DNA of 64,000 nt from Lachnospiraceae bacterium (GTDB taxonomy: Bacteria; Bacillota; Clostridia; Lachnospirales; Lachnospiraceae), in contig BLLW01000003.1 of assembly GCA_011959285.1 (NCBI GenBank), positions 1 through 64,000 of the forward strand. Reading direction: 5' to 3'. This document shows positions 41,833 to 50,557 of the stretch, in pieces (position 1 is the first letter of the stretch; each line of letters begins with the position of its first letter). The position numbers and the translations under genes are program-made. A model generated the notes under the pieces. The model ran no database searches, had not been told where the DNA came from, and worked only from the letters and a program-made list of their open reading frames with translations.

Positions 41833-43501
41833 ATGAAAAGTAAAAAAGTTAATCTTTTAAGGAGTAAAAATTTTGTAATACTAACTGGGGGGGCAGGATA
41901 AAAAATTAAAGGAAGATTTTCTCTCTTTTTTTAATATAAAAAGTTATAAGGCGTATGATATAGGGGGAGGCAATGTGCCAGCTCTGAAGAAGAAGCATGC
42001 GCCTGTGGTCTTATGCACTTACGACAAAGAAAAGTGTGGTCAAACGCTGAAACGTGCAGGAATTAAATATAAAAAGGATTATGTATTAGCGGAAGATTTG
42101 TTTGAAAGCATTGATTTGGATATTATGCGCGACTGTAGAAAATTGTATGCTTATGTTGGAGAGATGAATTTTAGGGACAGGATAGACTTCTGTTATCAAT
42201 TATTTATCATCATGCATCATATCGGGAGAGAGGATATAGAGGATCATGATACAGTAAGGAAGATTGAGAAAACCATTTGTTACGTGCTAATGTTTTTCAT
42301 TGAAAATTTATTTAGGAAAAAAGTTGTTTTTGTCAAAAATTTGAATAATGTGAGCATTACTAAAAAAGATTTTATATGTGTGAACAGCAGTAAAGAAGAA
42401 AATGATAAGATGCTATATCAAGAGGGAATTGCCAAGGGACGGAAAGTATATACCATACAAATGTTAGAAAGGTATTGCTTTGCATCCAGGTTGCTGCGTA
42501 AAACTTATTTTGATAAACGCCAAAATGGGTGTAAGTGCACTTTGCCATACGAAATGTTTTATATTAATCCAGACGGAAATGTTTGGCTTTGCCCTTGTTT
42601 TGGTGAGTTAACCGTAAGTGACTTGATAGGAAATTCGGCAGAGGAAGCATGGAATTCCACGATTGCCAAAATAATGAGGCTGTCTGTGGAAAATAATACA
42701 TATACGTTTTGCGATAGGCGTTGTAAAGATTTTTGGAAAAACCCGGACGGTGTGGAGCTGCTGGAAAGAAAATCAATTAAACTTCCTGCCCAGCCATCTA
42801 AATTAATGGTTGCGTTTGATAGAGCATGCAATTTGAGATGCAGATCATGCCGCGTTAAGCCATATGTGAAAAATTGCTATGAAAAAGAGCAAACTATACT
42901 TCATTATGCAGACGTGATCAACAAGAGCGGCTGGTTAGACAATTGTGATAAATTGACTATTGGCGGCGATGGAGAAACATTTTTGTCCAAGGGATATAAG
43001 AAAGTACTCTTTGAAGATGCCAGTAAGATAAGAAAAAAAGTGAATATTATGACCAATGGGACATTGTTTACACCCACGATCTGGGAGCAGCTGGAGGGCA
43101 AATATGAGCATATTTCAATGTCTATCTCTGTTGATGCCGTAACTGAAGCAACTTATAAGAAATTAAGAGGTGGAAGTTTTAAACAGTTGATGAAAAATAT
43201 GGAATTTTTGTCTGAATTGCGCAGGGAAGGTAAAGTGGATTTTGTTCAAGTCAATATGATTGTTCAAGAGGGTAATTATAGGGAGATGAAGGATTTTGTC
43301 CTATGGGCAAAGAAATTGGGATTTGACAGGGCGTACCTTTCTCCTATCTGGAATTGGGGAACATATTTAGATTCAGAGTTTAAGCGTATAAGTATTTTCG
43401 CAGACAGGGGAGAGCGTAAAATGAAGGCAAAGGTAAAAGAATGCTTGAAGGATGAGGTGTTTTCAGATCCCATTGTATTAAAACGATGGAGTCAGGGATA
43501 G
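41833..43501 (+). CDS. Radical SAM protein with N-terminal SPASM-like domain, off-frame at a G7 tract
   Basis: ATG 41833 opens a frame (KNFVILTGG) that stops at 41899 just after G7 (41887-41893). With six or nine G it would run on through QDKKLKEDF and GGGNVPALKKKHAPVVL into the long frame that ends at 43501, giving about 555 residues. That frame has a SPASM-like region (CTLPYEMFYINPDGNVWLCP, CDRRCKDF) followed by a radical SAM core with CNLRCRSC and GGDGETFLSKG. The usual order is core first. It may modify a peptide or a sugar. Alternatively translation may start inside near 41975. The frame break looks like phase variation or recent loss. Confidence 0.75.
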
Positions 43502-44553
43502 ATGTAATACGTGAGCGAAAGGCGCCAAAGGTGGAAATGATGACAGATATTAAAGGGTTTATCCTGAATGAGCTGGGGTACAGGTCAAGACGTGAGGCAT
43601 TTAGAAAATGTTCTTATGGAGACAAAAATGAGCATAAGAAATTCAGAGTGCTGTGCAACAAAGATAAAAGTGCGAGCAGGCAAGGATTATTAAGTACAGT
43701 TTCTTTATTACTGCCTAATATCATTGAAGCGAGGCGGTATGGATACATTCCGGTGGTAGATCTTTGTAGAAATGGTCGTTGTCAGCCTTTGTTACAGGAA
43801 CCGCATTTGGCGAAAAAAGAAAACGCGTGGGAATATTATTTTACACAACCGAATAGAGAAATTACCTTGGATGAAGTGAGGGAAAGCAAATACGTTGAGC
43901 AACAGATAAAATTTTGTTGTAATGAAAATTATTATATGGGAGATGAATGCTTTCGGTCAGATTTTCAAATCAGATTATTAGGGAAAGCGATACGCCAGAA
44001 CATTCATCTTCAGCCGAAGATAAGGAATAGGATTGTACGTGAAAAAGGCATGCTGTTTCCACAAGCAGGTAAAATATTGGGGGTGGGGATTCGAGCAGGA
44101 TATCGAGCAGGAATTGTCAGAAATATGTCCCTATTCGATAAGCACCCAATTGTGGGGTCGTGTTCAGACTACATTAGGAATATCGAGAAAAGACTGTCGG
44201 AGTGGAAATATGATTCGTTTTTTCTTGAAATAGATGATAGAAAATATCTTGAAGAGATAAGGAGGTATTTTGGGGAAAAGTGCATCTATCTGGAGAGACC
44301 GAGGGCCCATTATTTCCAGGATGCAGTGTTGGATATTCCGTGTATAGACCGTGATGAGATACGAACAGAAATAGATAGTGTTTCTTTAAGAAAGAGAAAT
44401 GAGGATTATTTAGTTGAGTTATATCTTCTTTCCCAATGTGATGGGCTATATGTATCTAGAGGAACAGGGCATAATTTTGCTTATTTGCTTAATCATGGAA
44501 GATATGCACAAGCGGAGTTCATGGATTTGGGAGAATTTGAATTTGCAAAATAA
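43486..44553 (+). CDS. Fucosyltransferase-like glycosyltransferase
   Basis: 355 residues if started at ATG 43486, which overlaps the previous gene. ATG 43537/43540 with AAAGGTGG before it may be the true start. KILGVGIRAGYRAG near the middle and LYLLSQCDGLYVSRGTGHNF near the end resemble the GDP-fucose binding pattern of NodZ/FUT8-like (GT23 and O-fucosyl) enzymes. It probably adds a deoxyhexose to the glycan. The family match is by pattern and moderate. Confidence 0.6.
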   Translation: MESGIDVIRERKAPKVEMMTDIKGFILNELGYRSRREAFRKCSYGDKNEHKKFRVLCNKDKSASRQGLLSTVSLLLPNIIEARRYGYIPVVDLCRNGRCQPLLQEPHLAKKENAWEYYFTQPNREITLDEVRESKYVEQQIKFCCNENYYMGDECFRSDFQIRLLGKAIRQNIHLQPKIRNRIVREKGMLFPQAGKILGVGIRAGYRAGIVRNMSLFDKHPIVGSCSDYIRNIEKRLSEWKYDSFFLEIDDRKYLEEIRRYFGEKCIYLERPRAHYFQDAVLDIPCIDRDEIRTEIDSVSLRKRNEDYLVELYLLSQCDGLYVSRGTGHNFAYLLNHGRYAQAEFMDLGEFEFAK

Positions 44554-44589
44554 TGGGGGCAGGCAGCATTTATTATCAAAAGTCAATGA

Positions 44590-45807
44590 ATGGATGTTAT
44601 GGAAGAAAAGATGATTTACAGCGAGGTGTATAGAAGAAGCGTGGGAAATATATTTGAAGACAACAGAATCAACTTACACTATAGAAGTCACGTCAGAGTG
44701 AAAAATAAGATTTATTTTTCGGAAGCGTTTTTCAATGGATTGTTTGAAATGGATCTGGAGGATTTTTCTGTAAAATTTATTTGTCATTTTTCAGGAGAGG
44801 ATAAGTTTCAAATAGTTTTACATGGAGAAAATGCAGTTTTTTATAAGAACATTATTTATTTTTTTCCACTATGTACCAATCGGATTCACTATTATAATTT
44901 GGCTGACGGTGAAGAACAAAGCATGATTGTACCGACACCTGGCGGTGAGGAGTTTGACGTGACCGGCGTTGTACAAAAAGAGAGCAAGATCTGGTTGTTT
45001 TCCGGTACGTCTAAAGGTGTATTTGTTCTGGATATGGAGAATCGGAGCATCAAAAGTGCAAGAACACTTAGCGAACGGTTATCAAAGTATAAGAATGTGG
45101 TTGGATTTGTTGGGATTCCGGAAGCGGGAAAAGCGTTCACTTATTGTCCGGCTGATTCAACATTGCTGGAAATTAGCTTGGAGAAAGAGCAGATCAAAGA
45201 ACATAAGGTGCAGATCGGCAGCATAAAGGTCTGTTCAATCAATTATAACAGGGAAATGTTTTATTTTATAGATGCGGTTTCAGGTGACTTGTATGAATGG
45301 TCATGGGATGCTGGGCAATTGCGGAAATATTCAGTTTGTGGTTTGGAAAGACTTATGTCAGAAGGAGCTTCATTTTCCAGCTGCTGTTTTGTGGATGATG
45401 ATATATACATGATTCCGCGTATGAGCAGGTATGTGATGAGAGTCAACAAAGAAAATGGAACAATAGAACGGGCATTTGATTATCCAGAGGATTTTCAATT
45501 TTTGGACAGTTGGAGGAAAGATTATATACCAGGAGTTATGCTGCTTTGCGAGAAGATAGACCATGAACTTTGGTTTCATCCATACGGAAGTAATCAGCTG
45601 CTTATTTATGATACAATTTCTGAGCAGGTTTCAATGAAGAAAATAACGATAGAGGCAGACAATATTTTTTCATGTGAAGCGTTAACTGTAGAAAATGTGT
45701 GGATGTCATTAGCGCATTTTTGCCATAATATAGAAAAGGAGGAGCAGAGCAATATAGTGGAAGATGAAGCATGTGGCAGAAAAATATATTTGGCAATAAA
45801 TGAGTAG
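44590..45807 (+). CDS. Beta-propeller-like protein of unknown function
   Basis: 405 residues with repeated blades of 45-55 residues: KNKIYFSEAFFNGLFEMDLE, KNIIYFFPLCTNRIHYYNLA, ESKIWLFSGTSKGVFVLDME, REMFYFIDAVSGDLYEWSWD and DDDIYMIPRMSRYVMRVNKE. No signal peptide is present. Starts at 44590, 44599 and 44611 are possible and none has a strong site. It is the last gene of unit 1. Such propellers occur as binding or accessory proteins in glycan clusters. No enzyme activity can be assigned. Confidence 0.65.
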   Translation: MDVMEEKMIYSEVYRRSVGNIFEDNRINLHYRSHVRVKNKIYFSEAFFNGLFEMDLEDFSVKFICHFSGEDKFQIVLHGENAVFYKNIIYFFPLCTNRIHYYNLADGEEQSMIVPTPGGEEFDVTGVVQKESKIWLFSGTSKGVFVLDMENRSIKSARTLSERLSKYKNVVGFVGIPEAGKAFTYCPADSTLLEISLEKEQIKEHKVQIGSIKVCSINYNREMFYFIDAVSGDLYEWSWDAGQLRKYSVCGLERLMSEGASFSSCCFVDDDIYMIPRMSRYVMRVNKENGTIERAFDYPEDFQFLDSWRKDYIPGVMLLCEKIDHELWFHPYGSNQLLIYDTISEQVSMKKITIEADNIFSCEALTVENVWMSLAHFCHNIEKEEQSNIVEDEACGRKIYLAINE

Positions 45808-45858
45808 AAGGGTAGTATGGCTGGAGGCAGACGAGGGATGGAGGAAAAAGTTTTCATC

Positions 45859-45886
45859 TAAAGGATTTAAAAATATATGCCGATAA
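45859..45886 (+). promoter_or_regulatory. Sigma-28 (SigD/FliA) type promoter of glycan unit 2
   Basis: TAAA (45859-45862), 16-base spacer, GCCGATAA (45879-45886). This is the same element as at 31831, with CATCTAAAG upstream in both. Confidence 0.78.
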
Positions 45887-46060
45887 ATATAATATGATTG
45901 GAAACATGTGTACAATGCAGACGCAGCACGTGCAAATCTAATTGTATAAAAGAATAGAATGACAGGGAAGGTCAGGTAATTATCATGGAGGATAAACGCA
46001 AGAGGAAAGATTGATTATTTTGAGAAGTAATAAGTCAATTTTGACTCTTGTTTTTTTGGT
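45887..46060 (+). repeat. Leader of glycan unit 2, duplicate of 31858-32030
   Basis: The GGGAAGGTCAGGTAATTATC block, the nine-codon frame MEDKRKRKD (45985-46014), the AGTCAA/TTGACT dyad (46033-46046) and a T7 run (46051-46057) are conserved in order and spacing with the leader of unit 1. The rest of each leader differs, so these parts are under constraint or the copy is recent. No other gene is visible in 45808-46097. Confidence 0.7.
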
Positions 46061-46097
46061 TTATCATTTTTATTGTCACAGAGAATTGGGGGAGCAC

Positions 46098-46817
46098 ATG
46101 AATACAGCATTGATATTGGCAGGCGGACGTGATGTCAGATTTAAAATGGATATTCCAAAGCAGTTTGTCAATGTGAATAACAGACCAATAATTGTGTATA
46201 CATTGGAAATTTTTCAGAACCATCCTGATATTGATGAAATCATTGTCACGTGTCTGGAAGGCTGGCAGGAAATGGTACGTGTATATGGTAAGCAGTTTAA
46301 TATTACAAAGCTAAAAGAAATTTTTCCAGGCGGTAAAGATGCGCAGGAATCTACATACCGCGGACTTGAAATATTAAAAGACCGGATGGAACAGGGCGAT
46401 ATTGTTATCGTGCATGATGCTATCAGGCCCATGGTGTCTGAGGAAATTATTACTAAAAGCATTAAGATGTGTCTAAAAAAAGGTATGGGTGTGGCGGCTA
46501 CTTACATTATGGATACAATTATGCATTCCGGAAATGGAAAAGAAGGATTTCAGAGTATTAACCGTTATGAAATTATGAAAGTTCAGACCCCGCAGGCATT
46601 TGATTTTCAAGTGATATGGAATCTGCATCAGAAAGCAATTGAGATGAACAGCTTAGGTGCATGGGACAATAGCTCTATGATTACGAACATAGGCGAAAAG
46701 GTATATTTTTCTGAAGGCTCTGATTTGAATCTTAAGATCAATACCACAGAGGATGTAGAAATGTTTCGTGCCTTATATCGAATGAAGCATCCTGAGGAAA
46801 ATACAGAAAGCAGATAA
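46098..46817 (+). CDS. IspD/TarI-type cytidylyltransferase, first copy
   Basis: 239 residues from ATG 46098, just after GGGGGAG; the ORF start at 46011 lies inside the leader. MNTALILAGGRDVRF then IPKQFVNVNNRPIIVYTLE is the nucleotidyltransferase start. PGGKDAQESTYRGLE, VIVHDAIRPMVS and VQTPQAFDF are the IspD/TarI motifs. It activates a polyol- or sugar-phosphate with CTP, for example to CDP-ribitol. The usual small residues after GG (GxGSR) are replaced by GGRDVR, so the CTP loop is unusual. Confidence 0.85.
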   Translation: MNTALILAGGRDVRFKMDIPKQFVNVNNRPIIVYTLEIFQNHPDIDEIIVTCLEGWQEMVRVYGKQFNITKLKEIFPGGKDAQESTYRGLEILKDRMEQGDIVIVHDAIRPMVSEEIITKSIKMCLKKGMGVAATYIMDTIMHSGNGKEGFQSINRYEIMKVQTPQAFDFQVIWNLHQKAIEMNSLGAWDNSSMITNIGEKVYFSEGSDLNLKINTTEDVEMFRALYRMKHPEENTESR

Positions 46818-46842
46818 CCTACCATATGTAAGGAGCAAAAGA

Positions 46843-47553
46843 ATGAATATAGCGCTGATATTGGCAGGCGGCTGTGGCAGCAGGACAGAGCAGGATATCC
46901 CGAAACAGTTCATGAATGTTTATGATAAACCTTTAATTATTTACACACTTGAAAACTTTGAACGGCATCCTGAGATTGACGGAATTGCGGTGGTCTGCAT
47001 TGATGGATGGCATGAAGTGCTTCGGGCTTATGCCAGCCAATATGGAATTTCAAAACTCAATTGGATATTGGATGGAGGAGAAGATGGACAAGCGTCTACG
47101 CATAAGGGGATTCAGGCATTAAAAGGGATTTGCGAAGAGGATGATATTATTCTGGTGCATGATGCGATACGCCCGTTTTTGCCAGAAGAGATTATAACAG
47201 ATGCCATCGTGAAGTGCAGACGCAAGGGATCAGGATTAAGTGCGGTGAGATGTCAGGAGACGATTGTAAGGACCGATGATGGGAAGTCTGGAAGCGAAGG
47301 AATTTCCAGACAGGAGATTATGCGTGTACAGACCCCACAGGCATATAAGTACGGCAAAGCAGCATGGGCATATGAGGAGGCGGACAAAAGAGGAATTCGC
47401 GGAGAGGTTTATATCAACACTCTGATGCTGCATCTTGGAGAGACTGTATACTTTTCTAAGGGAACGGAAAAAAATGTAAAGATAACGACGATAGATGATT
47501 TGGAAATGTTCAAGGCGCTCCTAAAAATGGAGAGGGAAGACTGGATAAAATAG
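46843..47553 (+). CDS. IspD/TarI-type cytidylyltransferase, second copy
   Basis: 236 residues, paralogous to the previous gene along its full length. Here the loop is ILAGGCGSRTEQDIPKQF, as in TarI, followed by GGEDGQASTHKGIQ and LVHDAIRPFLP, then VQTPQAYKY. Its site is AAGGAGC. No TarJ reductase is nearby, so the alcohol phosphate must come from elsewhere or the substrate is different. It probably supplies the CDP-activated unit for the CDP-glycerol-transferase-like proteins in the same unit. Confidence 0.87.
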   Translation: MNIALILAGGCGSRTEQDIPKQFMNVYDKPLIIYTLENFERHPEIDGIAVVCIDGWHEVLRAYASQYGISKLNWILDGGEDGQASTHKGIQALKGICEEDDIILVHDAIRPFLPEEIITDAIVKCRRKGSGLSAVRCQETIVRTDDGKSGSEGISRQEIMRVQTPQAYKYGKAAWAYEEADKRGIRGEVYINTLMLHLGETVYFSKGTEKNVKITTIDDLEMFKALLKMEREDWIK

Positions 47554-47570
47554 AAATTGAGGATATAAAA

Positions 47571-48920
47571 ATGAGAAGGCTTCAGAAAAAACAGGCTGAG
47601 GATTTCATTGGACTGCTTAAGCAGGCTCATGAAGCAGTCAGAGAAGCAGTTAAAGAAAATGAAAAAAATACTGCAATGGATTTACTGGGGCAGTGTCAAG
47701 AAGGTGCCATCAAACTTGGAGAGTTGATTGAGGACACAGAAGGAGAGCAAGTTAAGACGATTTCGCTACTTGAGCGTTATTGTGAACTTGTTTATCAGAT
47801 TTATCAAACGGTGGAACAAGGTCATAAGCTCTATGCGGAGCAGATATTTGCAGAGCTGCAGGAGGCGTTGATTTTTGTGGAAAACAGTGTGCGCGATGAT
47901 ATTAAGGTACGTACAGAAGCAGTGTTTCTTCCATACAAGGCATCCATGTGGGATTCACTGGAGAGTGTGTGGAAGGCAGCGGAGGAGGATCCTAATTGTG
48001 ACGCATATGTGATTCCAATTCCATACTTTGATAAAAACCCTGATGGAAGTTTTAAAGAAGTCCATTATGAGGGAAGTGAATATCCAGATTATGTTAAAAT
48101 AACGGACTATGACAGCTATGACTTTGAGAAACGCAGACCGGACATGATTTATATTCATAATCCTTATGATGAATGTAATTATGTTACAAGCGTTCATCCT
48201 TTTTTTTATTCTTCGAATTTAAAGAATTTTACAGAAAAGCTTGTTTATATTCCATATTTTGTTTTAGACGAAGTGGAACCGGAAAATCAGGAGACGCTGG
48301 AAAAGATGGAGCATTTTTGCGTTGTGCCGGGGGTACTTAATGCAGATAAAGTGATCGTGCAATCTGAGGCTATGCGTCAGGCTTATATTAATATATTGAT
48401 CAGGGAAGTTGGGGAGAGCAGCAGAATAATTTGGGAAAAGAAGATTTTAGGTCTTGGGTCGCCTAAGATTGATAAGGTATTGTGTACAAAGAAGGAAGAC
48501 TTGGAAATATCCGAAGAGTGGCTTAAAGTTATTAAAAAGTCGGATGGCAATTGGAAAAAGATAATCTTTTATAATACAAGCGTGACTGCATTGCTACAGC
48601 ATGATGAAAAAATGTTAGAGAAGATGAAGGAAGTGTTTCGATTTTTTGAAGGTAATCAAGAAGAGATAGCGCTTTTATGGCGTCCGCATCCGCTTATTAA
48701 AGCGACCATTGAAAGTATGCGTCCAGAACTTTGGCTGTCATATCAGAAGATTGTGGAACAATATAAAAAGGAAGGATGGGGCATTTATGATGATACGGCA
48801 GATGTAGATAGGGCTATGATTATATCTGATGCATATTATGGCGATTATAGCAGTTTAGTGCCCTTATATCAGAAACTTAAAAAAAATGTGCTTCTGCAGA
48901 ATATAGATATTTTGAATTGA
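47571..48920 (+). CDS. CDP-glycerol glycerophosphotransferase-like protein
   Basis: 449 residues. About 120 residues of N-terminal helix (coiled-coil-like) come before a GT-B type transferase with IPIPYFDKNPDGS, IYIHNPYDECNYVTS, WRPHPLIKATI and YYGDYSSLVPLY. These resemble the acceptor and nucleotide motifs of TagF-type enzymes. It could move a polyol phosphate from a CDP carrier to the glycan. The two cytidylyltransferases just before it support that. The start at 47571 has GAGGATAT before it. Confidence 0.7.
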   Translation: MRRLQKKQAEDFIGLLKQAHEAVREAVKENEKNTAMDLLGQCQEGAIKLGELIEDTEGEQVKTISLLERYCELVYQIYQTVEQGHKLYAEQIFAELQEALIFVENSVRDDIKVRTEAVFLPYKASMWDSLESVWKAAEEDPNCDAYVIPIPYFDKNPDGSFKEVHYEGSEYPDYVKITDYDSYDFEKRRPDMIYIHNPYDECNYVTSVHPFFYSSNLKNFTEKLVYIPYFVLDEVEPENQETLEKMEHFCVVPGVLNADKVIVQSEAMRQAYINILIREVGESSRIIWEKKILGLGSPKIDKVLCTKKEDLEISEEWLKVIKKSDGNWKKIIFYNTSVTALLQHDEKMLEKMKEVFRFFEGNQEEIALLWRPHPLIKATIESMRPELWLSYQKIVEQYKKEGWGIYDDTADVDRAMIISDAYYGDYSSLVPLYQKLKKNVLLQNIDILN

Positions 48921-48936
48921 TGGAAAGGGAAATCAA

Positions 48937-49386
48937 ATGGAAAAAATTCAATTAATAAAGAAAAAAAGTAAACTGCTGGCAATGGTAATAAGAAATAATT
49001 ATACCTGTGATGGGGTAGATTTTATTACGCCAAGCGAATACTCACAGCAAGTTGCCTACATGCATCACCCGACGGGAAAAGTAATTGATGCGCATGTGCA
49101 TAATCTGGTACATAGGAATGTAGTGATGACCCAGGAAGTACTCATGATTAAAAAGGGAAAGCTCCGGGTTGATTTTTATGATGACTATGAGGATTATTTA
49201 GAGAGCACTGTTTTAGAATCAGGTGACATTATTTTATTGGTTTCTGGCGGTCATGGCTTTACGGTTTTAGAAGAGGTGGAAATGCTTGAAGTGAAGCAGG
49301 GACCGTACTCAGGAGATGCTGATAAAAAGAGATTTGTGGGAATAGGTGATAGTGAAGTAGTTTATAAAGACCAGTCAGAGGCGTAA
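48937..49386 (+). CDS. Cupin-fold protein
   Basis: 149 residues with one cupin barrel: YMHHPTGKVIDAHVHN for the first His-rich strand, KKGKLRVDFYDDY, then SGDIILLVSGGHGFTVLEE. It may be a sugar isomerase/epimerase (WxcM or FdtA-like) or a metal-binding accessory protein. It precedes the DegT aminotransferase, as FdtA-like isomerases often do. Confidence 0.7.
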   Translation: MEKIQLIKKKSKLLAMVIRNNYTCDGVDFITPSEYSQQVAYMHHPTGKVIDAHVHNLVHRNVVMTQEVLMIKKGKLRVDFYDDYEDYLESTVLESGDIILLVSGGHGFTVLEEVEMLEVKQGPYSGDADKKRFVGIGDSEVVYKDQSEA

Positions 49387-49420
49387 GCAGGCTTCCGAAT
49401 GATAATAAAGAGGATATGAT

Positions 49421-50545
49421 ATGAGCTTTATACCAGTTAATGAACCGTTGTTAAATGGAAATGAAAAGAAATATTTATGTGAATGTATTGATAGCGGATG
49501 GATTTCATCAGAAGGTCCCTTTGTCAAAGAGTTTGAGCAGAAAATGAGTGCGTCTGTTGGAAGAAAACACGGAATTGCAGTATCTAATGGTACTGCAGCG
49601 CTGGAAGTGGCAGTTCAGGCACTAGGAATCGGGGAAGGCGATGAAGTTATTATGCCCACATTCACGATTATTTCCTGCGCAATGGCTGTCACGAAACTTG
49701 GAGCTGTCCCCGTGCTGGTTGACAGCGATTTATATACCTGGAATATGAAAGTTGACGAAATAGAAGCAAAAATAACAGATAAAACAAAGGCGATTATGAT
49801 CGTTCATCTATATGGTCTGCCGGTTGAAATTGATGCGGTATTAGCGCTGGCAAAGAAATATCATTTAAAGGTGATTGAAGACGCAGCCGAGATGCATGGA
49901 CAGACTTATAAAGAAAAGCCTTGTGGAAGTTTTGGAGATATCAGCACATTCAGCTTTTATCCCAATAAGCATATTACCACAGGGGAAGGCGGCATGGTAG
50001 TTACGGATGATGAGGAACTGTCTGAAAGATGCCGCATGCTTAGAAATCTATGCTTTAGAAAAGATGTCAGGTATATCCATGATGAAATCAGCGATAATTA
50101 TCGATTTACGAATTTGCAGGCAGCGGTGGGGCTTGCGCAGTTAGAACGGCTGGATGAATTTGTTGAGCGCAAAAGAGCAATGGGCAGATATTACACAGAA
50201 AGATTACAGGACATAGACGGGTTGATATTGCCTGTTGAGAAAACAGATTATGCAGATAATATCTATTGGGTATACGGGATGGTTTTAGACAGAAAGATTC
50301 AGACTGATAATAAAGCAGTACAAAAGCTTTTGGCAGAAGAAGGCATCGGATCACGGACTTTTTTCTGGTGCATGCATGAACAGCCAGTATACCAGAAGGA
50401 AGGTTTGTTTTCAGGCGAAAAATATCCTGATGCAGAATATTTGGCAAGGAAAGGGTTTTATATTCCCAGTGGTCTTGCTTTGACGAAGGAGCAGATGGAC
50501 AAAGTAATATCGACTCTAAAGCGGGTAATGGCTCAAATAAATTGA
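49421..50545 (+). CDS. DegT/DnrJ/EryC1/StrS sugar aminotransferase
   Basis: 374 residues, full length for the family. It transfers an amino group from glutamate to a keto-sugar nucleotide using PLP. Motifs: GWISSEGPFVKEFEQ, HGIAVSNGTAALEVAVQALG, VIEDAAEMHGQTY and SFYPNKHITTGEGGMV with the PLP lysine K183, then NYRFTNLQAAVGLAQL. Together with the cupin it points to an amino-deoxy sugar in the glycan. Confidence 0.94.
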   Translation: MSFIPVNEPLLNGNEKKYLCECIDSGWISSEGPFVKEFEQKMSASVGRKHGIAVSNGTAALEVAVQALGIGEGDEVIMPTFTIISCAMAVTKLGAVPVLVDSDLYTWNMKVDEIEAKITDKTKAIMIVHLYGLPVEIDAVLALAKKYHLKVIEDAAEMHGQTYKEKPCGSFGDISTFSFYPNKHITTGEGGMVVTDDEELSERCRMLRNLCFRKDVRYIHDEISDNYRFTNLQAAVGLAQLERLDEFVERKRAMGRYYTERLQDIDGLILPVEKTDYADNIYWVYGMVLDRKIQTDNKAVQKLLAEEGIGSRTFFWCMHEQPVYQKEGLFSGEKYPDAEYLARKGFYIPSGLALTKEQMDKVISTLKRVMAQIN

Positions 50546-50557
50546 GGGAGGATAGAA

